Shown here piece by piece: positions 1 through 9,300 of a stretch of 14,367 nucleotides of DNA (positions are counted from its first letter, which is position 1; each line of letters opens with the position of its first letter). The DNA is from Obelidium mucronatum (Eukaryota > Chytridiomycota > Chytridiomycetes > Chytridiales > Chytriomycetaceae): assembly GCA_025765595.1 (NCBI GenBank), contig JAIVFH010000565.1, positions 1-14,367 on the forward strand, read 5' to 3'. The notes beneath the pieces were generated by a model. That model did no database searches and was not told where the DNA came from. It saw only the letters and a program-made list of their open reading frames with translations. Made by a program: the position numbers and the translations under genes.

Positions 1-1590
1 TTCCAAAACCTATTATCGGACTTACATTACTCAATTCAGTAACATCCTTCTTAAATTCTTCCAGTTTTTTTTCATAGCAGTTAATACACGGATTTTGTCG
101 CGCTTATGGTTCAAAACTACACAGTCTGAATCAGCAAATGACGGCGAAATCACCATTATTTTCACCATTTTCCTTCAATTCTTTTTCCAAATCAAGGCGA
201 ACCTGGCTCAATGCAATCGTGTTTTTTTCAAGCTTTTTGTGAAGATCGGCAAGCGATTTCTGCGGTTCAATGTGTCAGCGGTGAGATCTGCTTGTCAAAG
301 ACGAGAATTAACCTCGTGCTTTCCGATACTATTTTTGCACTTGTTAAGAATATTATCGGCCTTTACAAAAGTTTCATCACGCTCTGATTTTGCTTCGCGA
401 ATTGTAGGAATTCTGTAAATAACTGTGGTCAGTTTCTGAATGAACAAGTCTAAACTTAACAGTTCTTCTTCGTCAACGCGAATGGCTTCGTTGAGTTTCT
501 GGTTGAAGTCTCGATTGACTCGTTGATTGCTTTGCTGACATGAGAAACCGTCTCTTCGATTTGACGAGAGAAAAAATCAGACATCGCGAACCTGTCGGGA
601 ATAAAATGATATTTCTTAATGCCAGTCCGCATAACACCGTTGTGTTCTCACTGGATGCCGCCATCGGCACTTCGTTGTCTGGAAGCAAGGTACACTATCA
701 AAAACACGAAGACTCTGCACACTTCACCTTTCTCTTCCTGCTCGTAGCTTATAGTATTTGAGCGAGATGCTTTTTTGGCTCGTTGGACAGGCCATGTTGC
801 GCAGTTGTTGGGAAGGAAACATAGAAGTCATTTTCAAAAGTTAACTTTAACAACCAAATAATGATGCCAAAGAAGTTAACTTTGCACGCAGCATCGGGAA
901 ATCATTTCGTACAGTCCTTACACGCGCCATTCTCACTTCGATTGTGCGGTGGACGAACACGAATTTTGGACAAGGGCGGACTCAGAGAGGCAACGGATGT
1001 CATATTGTTCATCCATACGCCAATCCACATCATATTGACCCATTGGTTAAGCGAAAAGAGTCTTACGCGTCCCGCCTTTGCCGATTGAGGTCATTCTTGT
1101 GATTTCTGACTTCCTTCATGCGAGTGACTTTTTATGCTCAAACTGTACTCGCAATGCGAAATCCACAATCAAACACGCCTATATGATTCAAATCGATTGC
1201 ATGTTTTGTGGAGACGTGTTTTGTCCATGGCAACATTGGCATTCGTGCTCCTTGTTCTCGCAACTTGGCATTGATCTGACACCATCTGCTGCGTCTTGCG
1301 CATTATACGCTTTCGCTTCAAATAAATGACGAGAGATGCGAGTCGCCTCATTTTCCGGCTTATTAAGTTGTTACCCCTTCTCTTGTATAATTGTGTCAAA
1401 GAACATCAATCACCAGCATTCCAAATGAGGAATCGCAGCGAAAGAAATAACTTCTTCATCAAGAGCGAGTTTTACTATTTCTGCTTTTAAAGTCTTCATA
1501 TTCCAAAAAGACCCCAAGACCCTGGTGGCACGATCCAACCAACTCTTTTGTTTCAGTGATACAGTGTCTGTCCAATATCAAGCAAATATT
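1..1590 (-). other. Unrecognised coiled-coil gene remnant or intron-rich partial gene
   Basis: I do not recognise this gene. Reading the minus strand from 1590 down to 1 gives protein-like open segments in changing frames. About 1575-1415 encodes a stretch containing KSWLDRATRVLGSFWNMKTL and KAEIVKLALDEE. About 1355-1185 contains NEATRISRHLFEAKAYNAQD and then a Cys-rich end. About 1118-1065 starts MKEVRNHKNDLNRQRRDA and stops at a GTAAGA donor-like site. About 596-510 starts MSDFFSRQIEETVSHVSKAI. About 515-310 contains NQKLNEAIRVDEEELLSLDL. About 255-130 contains KSLADLHKKLEKNTIALSQV. About 80-18 contains NPCINCYEKKLEEF and ends at a GTAAGT donor at the left edge. Heptad-like Leu/Ile spacing and Lys/Glu richness suggest coiled coil. 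One step, near 515-510, needs a 1-nt shift and others could be short introns. It may be one gene, two genes, or a pseudogene. Confidence 0.35.
837..883. repeat. Two copies of an 11-bp palindromic element (AAGTTAACTTT)
   Basis: AAGTTAACTTT occurs at 838-848 and again at 873-883, 35 bp apart. The core AAGTTAACTT is a perfect palindrome in both, and the first copy extends to a 12-bp palindrome at 837-848. It lies between protein-like minus-strand segments, upstream of the ATG at about 596. A paired transcription-factor site is possible but not shown. Confidence 0.5.
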
Positions 1591-1607
1591 TACATCGATT
1601 CCCTTTC

Positions 1608-2692
1608 TTAATTTTTAATCAAGCAGTAATAAATAGAAGTGATGTGGATGCGAGTGTAGAAGATGAGAGCCAGGCTTGTTTCTCGCAGATTTTTTGCGCA
1701 CGTTGTCTCCACGCAAAATAGAGTAAAATTCCAGCGGTCAAAAATAAGAAAGCCATCGATCCAGTAATAGTAGAAATTGCAGTTTGAGAGATTCCCGATG
1801 AGATCGATTCTTGGGAAACCTGGGGGTGTGTCTGTTGATGGTATCACCCCTGCAGAGTCGCCAGGCCGAATAGTTTGAGAAACGGCTGTATTCGTGGTTG
1901 TCGCATAGGTATTTTCGAACTGCCCAGACTCAAAGAAGTCCTCCAGTATCGTATTCCCATCCACATAGAGTATCCCCAGATATTCTCTAAGGGGAACAAT
2001 TCTCTTTCCAGAGCTTATCAAAATATCCATACTTTCCTTCACAACAGCTGCCGTATCCCTGCAAGTCATGGGTTAGATGGACATGGGGTCAAACGTATAA
2101 AATTAGACAAAATTACTTGTAATAGTCATGCTCTAAAGAAATTGCGTTACTGATATTTTGGTCGACCCATTTCCTGAAGCTTGCAGTCACGTTCGTCATG
2201 AATTTACTCCCAACGAATATTCAATCTTTGCTATCCAGCGTCCAAGCATTTCTGGATTCTTGACCACGTTCGCTCCAATGACCAAGAATGTCGTCTTCAT
2301 GTTCACAGTTTTGAAATCTGATTTCAAAAAAGAGAGGCAAAGTCGCAGCCCGGTGCGTTGGGAAAGAACTCAACAATACTTACAATCAAGAACAATTTGA
2401 GTGAATTGTGATGGCCCATCGTCGAAGCTTGCACACCACACGTTTGAACCAACAGGACAAGCCTTAATATCTGGTACCAAAGGGGAAGCATCAGACAGAG
2501 CGCTGAAGAGTCCACAAAGAAACGGATGGCGCGATATGTCCGGCTCCGATTGTCCGTGAAAAGTTGTAAGTACTGGGTTGTTCAGGGCAAGTTGCAAAGC
2601 AGCGAGAGTGGCACGAACCTTGGTTTGCCGACCGTTGCTTTGGCGTCTGTCAATTGCCCAAAAACACATACAGACAGGGCGAGGATTGCTAT
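1608..2692 (-). pseudogene. Decayed chitin/polysaccharide deacetylase, copy 3
   Basis: This is a broken family-4 carbohydrate esterase. Recognisable exons are about 2692-2384 (N-terminus to motif 1, WCASFDDGPS), 2317-2117 and 2058-1608, with GT-AG introns 2318-2383 and 2059-2116. Lesions seen: the expected start codon before the signal-like AILALSVCVFG reads ATA (2690-2692); the N-terminal exon is split over more than one frame; about 330 bp are missing at about 2244/2245 relative to copy 2, removing the HxxxH metal-binding motif and the RPPY motif; motif 4 reads DSKD followed by TGA (2221-2223) where the sister copy has DSKDW; and a five-G run at 1822-1826 puts the membrane tail out of frame. 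With one base fewer there, the tail reads as two hydrophobic segments resembling the intact copy and stops at 1619-1621. Motif 5 (SLEHDYY) survives. No active enzyme can be made. Confidence 0.85.
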
Positions 2693-2779
2693 GACCCCTT
2701 TTATTGTTCGTAAGCCAATAAGATGTGCCGAGATTTGAAAAAAAGATAAAGTTTTATAGATTTATTGTTCACTTAAACT

Positions 2780-4260
2780 TTACTTGTAAGTTCCGTAACT
2801 TACTGTCCCCGTCTCTAATGGTATAAATGGCTCTTTTGATTCAGTGCTACCTTTGGACATACGATTATGATCCTTTTGCTGCTTTCTGCGACGCAGAAAT
2901 GCAACAGCTCCAATCACTCCAAGAACAAAAGCAGCGGCAGCCCCAGCTATAATGCCGACCATAGAGCCACGACTTATTTCTAGGGAATTAGCATCCGCGG
3001 ATTGTCGTATTTGATTGAAGCTCGAACCGCTGTTTGCGGTTGGTTTGTTTTGCACAATAACGACCAGCTTATCTGTCAAAGGTTCGATGGCAGTGCGCGG
3101 AGGTTCTGTCACTCGAGCTGCTTGAGTAATGGTCGCGATGATTTTCGCAGGATTTATTGCATTGCAGCTGTTGTCGGCAGATTGGCTTTTGTGGTTGTTG
3201 GATCTGGCAATCCGTTCCTCTTTTCAAATAGGCCGGACTTAAAGAAGTTTTCCAATATGGCATTTCCATACACATCGGAAACACCAATGCATTCTTTCAA
3301 AGGTTTGATAGACCTTCCTGACTTGAGTAAAATATCCATACTCTCCTGAACAACGGTTACGGTTTCCCTATAGAATCCTGCTGTCAGTTCTATAACACGT
3401 CAAGAGAAAAACTTACGGATAATAATCATGCTGCAAAGAAATTCCATTTGTTAATCCTTGGTCCATCCAGCTTTTGAATGCCGCAGGAACTTTACCCATT
3501 TGACCTTGGCCAAGGAAACTCCAATCCTTTGAATCGGACGACCAAGTGACCGCTGTTAATCCAGCCATTTTTGCCAATCCTCGAACGCGATCGTCGATAT
3601 CACCATCTGAATGCGGGTCAGTTTCGAGCTTGATCATAGTTTTAAACTCACAAGGTGGCCGAAAGTACTTTGGGTAAACGCCAAGAATGTCAAGAACGGC
3701 TTTGGCTGCATAAATCAGCTCTGAGATGACTTGATCATCTGGCAAGGATGGTAAGTGTGGATGGGTATGTGTGAATTCTGTTTGTCATCAAACGGGATTC
3801 GTAAGCAAAATCTTAAATGGGAAGATCTCAATTCTCAACAAACCCAATGTCATGACCAGCTTGATAAGTCGACAGCAGAATTTCTGGATGCTTGACAACG
3901 TTGGATCCAATGACCCAAAATGTCGCTTTGGCATTAACGCTTTTGAAATCTGTTTCAAACAAAAGGTCAATTCAAGGGGCACGACAGCATCCCACCGCCA
4001 ATATATAATTAGTAGAATTTCTTACAATCTAGAACGATAGGTGTCGCCGGAGACGGTCCATCGTCAAAGCTGGCTCCCCATGCATTGGATCCAGCGGAGC
4101 AAGTCTTAATATCCCCAGAGAAGGATTCAGTTTTCAAAGACTTGAAGTACGAAGTCCAGGCTGGAACTGAAGGAGCAACACCAAAGTCTATTTTCCATGA
4201 GAAGTCAATGCCGCCAGAGAGGAAAGGAGAATGGGTTCAGTTTACAAGATTGCAAACACT
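2780..4260 (-). pseudogene. Probable decayed chitin/polysaccharide deacetylase, copy 2
   Basis: This copy has the exon pattern of a NodB-domain deacetylase: about 4215-4026 (DFSW start, motif 1 WGASFDDGPS), 3949-3844, 3777-3652 (motif 3 RPPY split by the intron), 3606-3417 (GDIDDRVR, motif 4 DSKDW, motif 5 SLQHDYY) and 3367-2780. Introns are 3950-4025, 3778-3843, 3607-3651 and 3368-3416. Three breaks are visible. The signal-peptide-like PILLSSLAA is one base out of frame with DFSW near 4208, an in-frame stop (4237-4239) lies upstream, and no AG acceptor lies between them. Motif 2 near 3763-3767 reads as a 2-nt deletion within an HTYTHPH motif. The linker shifts frame near 3154-3190. The last 110 codons encode a Gly/Ala-rich membrane helix, an RRRK stop-transfer and a 35-residue tail ending GTVSYGTYK, unlike the other two copies. 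An unusual splice could rescue part of it, so pseudogene status is likely but not certain. Confidence 0.75.
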
Positions 4261-4558
4261 GAGACGAGTCACCCTCGCCGTTTCCCAGTTTTCCCATTCT
4301 TTGATTTGTGTACAAGAGTCGGTAAGCTGTTTGCGATACTTGGGAGCATTTTCAACAAAGAAATATGAGTATCAGTCGAACTCTAATGTACAGAACCACA
4401 TTTGTTGAGTCACCCTGCTGTTTCAAAAGTTCAGAGAGGAATATGTTGTGTTGATGTGAAATTCGGGACAGACTTCTCAACCGAAACCAATTCAATGGCG
4501 ATATCCCTTCTGGCTAACTAGCGATTAAAAATATTCAGATTCTGTAAGTTTTCTTCAT

Positions 4559-4582
4559 CTCTGTCTCTGACTCTGTCTCTGA
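4559..4582. repeat. 12-bp tandem duplication, CTCTGTCTCTGA x2
   Basis: Two perfect adjacent copies of CTCTGTCTCTGA occupy 4559-4570 and 4571-4582, followed by a partial extension. Such CT tracts are common in fungal promoters. Here it lies about 420 bp upstream of the intact deacetylase start. Confidence 0.6.
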
Positions 4583-4945
4583 GTATCCCAACCAACTAAA
4601 ATCGCTATGAAAAGACGACTCGACAACAACTACTTTATTCCACCAACAAAGGATAAGATTCCATTCGGACTAAAAGTGGGCATTCAATTAGGATTTAAAA
4701 GGTAAAATTTTGTGTTCAATTGCGAACTGAGGATCGCATTCAAAAGCAGCTGATGAGCTAGCTGAATGAAATCACCCTGAGTTATTTATGGCCTCTATTG
4801 GCAACTTAGTACTATTAATATGATCAGGTGCGGAGTTGCTCTACTTTGTGATTTTAACGGAGTCAGCGATGGTACGTCATTGTCAATTTTGCAGGGCGCA
4901 GATGAACTGCATAACTCAAGTTGCTTGATTCTCTTATCTCGGAGA

Positions 4946-4975
4946 TTAAAAACATAAAATTAAATACATAAAATA
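4946..4975 (+). promoter_or_regulatory. A/T-rich promoter block upstream of the intact deacetylase
   Basis: A nearly pure A/T block with TACATAAAAT-like elements ends 30 bp before the ATG at 5005. Its position fits a TATA-type or nucleosome-free promoter element for the plus-strand gene. This is inferred from composition and position only. Confidence 0.3.
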
Positions 4976-5004
4976 GGGTTGTGTTGACTTTATCAAAAAC
5001 CATC

Positions 5005-6256
5005 ATGCTTCCAGTTATCGCAATTGGCCTCATTCTCGTCACTCACGTCTTTGCCTATGACTTTTCATGGGGCCCCGCTCCAGGTGCGGCTGTTGTTGGA
5101 GTGCCTGAATGGACAAGGTACTTTCAAGCTGTCAACGGAAAAGCCACGCCAAAGAAGGACGTTCGATCATGTCGACCTGGTGGGCACACAGATGTATGGG
5201 GAGCCTCATTTGACGATGGTCCGGGAGTGGAAACCTTATCCGTAATAGAATGTGAGAACTGGTTTTTGCTTGTGGCATCAAGAATCTAAAACAACCTCCA
5301 GACTTCAAAAATATTAATATGCTCGCTACATTCTGGGTCATTGGAGTGAACATTCCAAGTCTACCAGATACTTTGGCAGCAACCTACCAAGCCGGGCATG
5401 AGATTGGGACACACACATGGTCACACAAAGATCTCACCACACTAAGTGATGATCAGATTGTTGCGGAATTAGTTTACGGCTCAAGAGCCATCTATGAAGT
5501 TATAGGAGTATTTCCGAAATACTTCCGACCACCTTGTAAGTTGTCTGATACGTTTTTGCTGAAGTTGGTGTTAAACGTTTTCCAAACCCCCTTCGACTCA
5601 AAGACGGCGCAATCGATGAACGAGTTAGGAAAATTGGAGCTATGCTGGGCCTGCGTGCGGTCAGATGGAATTTTGATTCAGACGATTGGCAACACAAGGA
5701 CAAGAATATGACAATTGTACCAACTCTGTTTCGAGATTGGATGGAGCAAGAAATGGATCAAGGCATTTCATTGCAACATGATTATTACGCGTAAGTTTAT
5801 TGTGCGGTTGGAAATTGTGATTTCAATACTGACGAACTTGTGTCTAGTGACACAGCAGCCGCTATTCCCCCAAGCATGGCTTTTCTTTTACAAGGCGGAA
5901 AAACCATTGTTCCTCTAACGAAGTGCATCGGTGACAAGGAAGGAGCATACCATAACCCGGTTTTGCAAGAGTTTTTTGAAAGTGGTCAATTCAACAGGCA
6001 TTTTGGAAACACGCAGTTCATTAGACATCCAAAGGCCCTGATAAAGCAATCGAGTTTACAGTCATATGGGCAATACATTCCTCAGGAAATCGATCCGGAT
6101 TCTCTATTTTATATTACGGGTTTTGTCGTGGTTGCCATTGCAGCGGGCCTTTTGATGTTGAGTCGAAAGATGCGCAAAAACCAGGCAACAGTTGCAGTCA
6201 GTGCCTCTCTGACTATTGTTTTTATACTATCTTCAATCGTTTTATGGATCTCATAA
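5005..6256 (+). CDS. Membrane-anchored chitin/polysaccharide deacetylase (CE4), intact copy 1
   Basis: Predicted to remove acetyl groups from chitin or a related surface glycan outside the cell. Exons are 5005-5251, 5302-5535, 5604-5790 and 5848-6256; all phases agree and give 358 aa. The start is the ATG at 5005, which opens a signal peptide (residues 1-17, cleavage near HVFA/YDFSW). NodB motifs: 1, FDDGP at 69-73 (catalytic and metal-binding Asp); 2, HTWSH at 120-124 (metal-binding His pair); 3, RPPYGAIDER at 158-167; 4, DSDDW at 185-189; 5, LQHDYY at 217-222. Motif 3 has Ala where fungal chitin deacetylases usually have Asp (RPPYGD). A conserved post-domain region (ends SGQF, about 271) leads through a linker to two hydrophobic segments (about 310-327 and 336-356) separated by RKMRKN, so a two-helix membrane anchor is likely rather than a classical GPI tail. 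The substrate could be another GlcNAc polymer. Confidence 0.9.
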
Positions 6257-6304
6257 AGTCTACCGTTTACACAGTTTATTCGAGATTAAGTGTTGCCCTA
6301 TAAT

Positions 6305-9300
6305 TTATCGACCGTAATAACCACCATTTGAGGCGCCTTGCGGCCTATATTGCTGCTGTTGCTGCGCCAAATGGGGAGGAAATGGCTGCTGCTGTTGAGA
6401 CGGGTATTGCTGTTGAGGTTGCCCATACGCTTGTTGGGGAGGGTATTGAGGGGGCATCTGAGGTCTCATTCCAGGAGGTCCAGCCCAACCAGCTTGCGCA
6501 GGTGGCTGGCCATACATCGGAACAGCAGCAGAAACAGCACCGGGTCTAGACGGCATAGGTGGCATTCTTCCACCTCCTCCACTCATCATCGAACTGGGAG
6601 CTTGAGGTCTGGGGGGCATAGACATTCCAGGAGGCCCTCTGGAAGACGGATACGAAGGTCCAGATGATCTGGGATATCCCCCTTGTTGATGCTGGGATTG
6701 TTGTTGCTGTTTTGCAGCACTTTTCGCTGCTTCCATCCGTTGCTGTTCTTGCTTTTTAAAAGCATCGAACAAGTGGTCCATACGTTTATAGAAAGCCCCC
6801 CGGAACTTGAAGCCGTTTGGAGTGATAGTTATGTACTCTTGACACTCTTTTTTGCCAATGTGTTGAAAAATAAACCACAGGCATTGGGGTTTTTCTGGGC
6901 ACGGAATCACAGCATAAGAAGATCGTTTGGTAGATTGGACAGCTCGTTCAACCCATCGCACTAGAAATGCATTAGTTGAAGCAAAAACAAGTACCAAATG
7001 ACTTACACGTCTCGTCAACTGTATCGTTTCTGTACTTGACATGTCTTCTGGCTTCGCTGAAGTATTGAGCCATAGGTTCCACATATGTGGCAACGATTTC
7101 TTCCAAGTCGTCATACTTTTTTCCGTCGATAATCAAAGTTTTTCCCAAGGTGAATTCATTGTCCTTGTTCGTTTCCAAGATATCTGGTAAGAGTAACATT
7201 TAAGGGGATTAAATTCATTTTCAACATAGGCGTTGCTCATACCAATGTGTTGAAAAACTCCTTCATCAACTTTCCAACTAATGCAGATGTGATCATTTCC
7301 TTTCGTCGAAGGGCGAATAATCAAAGACCCATTACGTACAGAGGGTCCTGTTAACTCATCAATCGCTTCTTGATATGTACAGTTTTTCCAGTACGGGTGG
7401 TTGACGGTTCTTGAACGTTTTGGCTTCGGCTTAGGTTTAGGTGCCGCTGAAAAAGAGACATTTTTCAGCACGCAGAGAAAACACCAACGTAAATGCAACT
7501 TACGGGCTTTCCTTTGCTTATCCTCTTCTTCTCGATCCAAACTGAAATACTTTGGATCCCTGACTCGATTCGCCAAATCCATCAACCACTTGCCACTATC
7601 AACAATATCCTCCCTTGCATCCAACTCCACACGAAACTCTCGGATATCAACTTTAATCACAACAGCTTGGAACGCATCGCCTTCCTTCAAGGTTCTCTGT
7701 GAAGGACACATGATGGCCTGAAGATTCGCATCCACACCACTTGCAGACAACTTACACTTCATGAATCTGTCAAAGTTTTTGACGACTTGGCAACTCACAA
7801 CCATGCCCAACAATCCTTCTTCCACTTCACCAGTCAACATTGTGAAAATTTCATTCCAGCCAGCGCTGTTGAATTTGACTCGGCGGTCCTTGTAAGGATC
7901 AATTATTTCATCCTTAATGTCGCGCAACGTGATTCTTTTTAGATCTTGACTCGTTCTGTAGAGTTCATCTGCAAAGTCATCCAACATGAGGTTGTTGAGA
8001 CGTTCAGGATGGTCATCCATCAGTTCAGCAACGTGCGAAGACGGATCGTCCGCTTCCACAACGTCATCAATATCAAGGGCGCCAGCAGCCATTTTACGGG
8101 CAATGTCATAATCTTCTGGATGAATTCTTGTGTTGTCCAAGACATCAAGGGGCGCATTCGTCCGCTTAAAATGCTTCTTGTGGATTTTGATAAATGATGC
8201 GGCATTCATGAAAATGGCACGGCCGAGCATTCGTTTTTGGATCAAGTCGGGTCGACTTTCAAGTTTACCACCCTGAAGTACAAACACATTTGTCAAAGAG
8301 GCACCTCCCAATTTTTAATACACTTACGGATTTTCCAATGCGGTTAATAATAAAGCCAGCCTTTCTCGGACCCAAACCACTGACGAATTGGAGGGTATGG
8401 GAACGATGGGGAAAGCTTGCGGCATCGTTTACATCAACACCACTAAGGTAAACAAGAGTTCTGAGCACAAGAATCACATCAAACGCTCAGAAAAACCTAG
8501 AACTCACTTCATATTCACGACGTTGACAAAAGCTCGCTCAATCGCGGACTTCAACTTATCATCAGGAAGCTGTATGTAATATAAGTATTCATAAGAAAAC
8601 TCAAATGAGTGAAAGCAAAACATAAAAACCAACCAAATGCTGAAGAGGATGAGCCCGCAACAATTTGATTTCCTCATCAGCGTTAAACAAAGTCGCAAAC
8701 TCCAAAGTAGTATCCTGAACTCTTCTCCCCAAACTTACGCAATACCTTGCGAGTGGCGGGAAATCAGGGAACTCTTTTGCAAAACGTTTCGATTTCATTG
8801 AAATTCGAGCAACATCATCCTCAACAACGACGAGTTCTGGGACAACGAATTCCCCTCGACGGTACCGTCTTCGGTCACGTTCCGAAGATTCAGTATCATC
8901 ATTGATTCGTTTGAGGGATTCCACAAGTTCTGGAATCAATCGCTGTTTTGTACTGATGCTAGTTCCTCCAACAACCAATACTTCAATTTGAAGTTCCCGC
9001 ATCTTGCTCAGGATCAAATCGTGATCCTTCACCTTCAAATCTCTATTGTGCATATGAGATAACTTGGTGGTTGAAGAAACACGACCCGATTCATCCAAAC
9101 AAATAGCGAAAACGGCGCTTTGCGGGTCTCCATCACCCCATGAGATAGCCATGACACGAGCATGCGTGCGGTTTTCATGATCATCATAATAGTCATCGTC
9201 GCGGCTTCTGTTGTGGCGGTAGGGCTGCACGTCGATTTTCTGTGTGTGATGTTTTGCATTGATGTCAACCCAAAATACTACCAAATCCACCGAAAAAAAC

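Larger units (their letters stand above)
4261..5004. other. Intergenic region between divergent deacetylase copies
   Basis: About 750 bp without a convincing gene. It holds the upstream sides of the intact plus-strand deacetylase and the broken minus-strand copy 2. It contains a CT-rich tandem duplication (4559-4582), two short plus-strand ORFs (4607-4705 and 4820-4957) too small to support, and an A/T-rich block just before the plus-strand start. It also has an ATG-initiated minus-strand stretch, MLPSIANSLPTL, near 4348, which loosely resembles the MLPVIAIGLIL start of the intact copy and could be a remnant of a lost first exon. Confidence 0.5.

Noticed and set aside
861..1329. Two plus-strand ORFs, one with Cys-rich CMFCGDVFCPWQHWHSC
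   Set aside because: They lie opposite the more protein-like minus-strand segments. The Cys/His pattern fits no finger I can name and is probably incidental.
3002..3349. 115-codon plus-strand ORF
   Set aside because: It is the antisense of the copy 2 linker and post-NodB region.
4607..4705. Plus-strand 32-codon ORF starting MKRRLDNNYFIPP with a GTAAAA donor-like end
   Set aside because: No convincing downstream exon follows; a frame this short is expected by chance in 750 bp of AT-rich DNA.
4820..4957. Plus-strand 45-codon ORF starting MIRCGVALLCDF
   Set aside because: It is short, lacks a recognisable motif and overlaps the presumed promoter of the intact deacetylase.
6328..6667. Arg/Leu-rich and Ala-rich plus-strand ORFs
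   Set aside because: They are shadows of the Q/P/G-rich Spt6 tail, and SPT6 phases are consistent on the minus strand.
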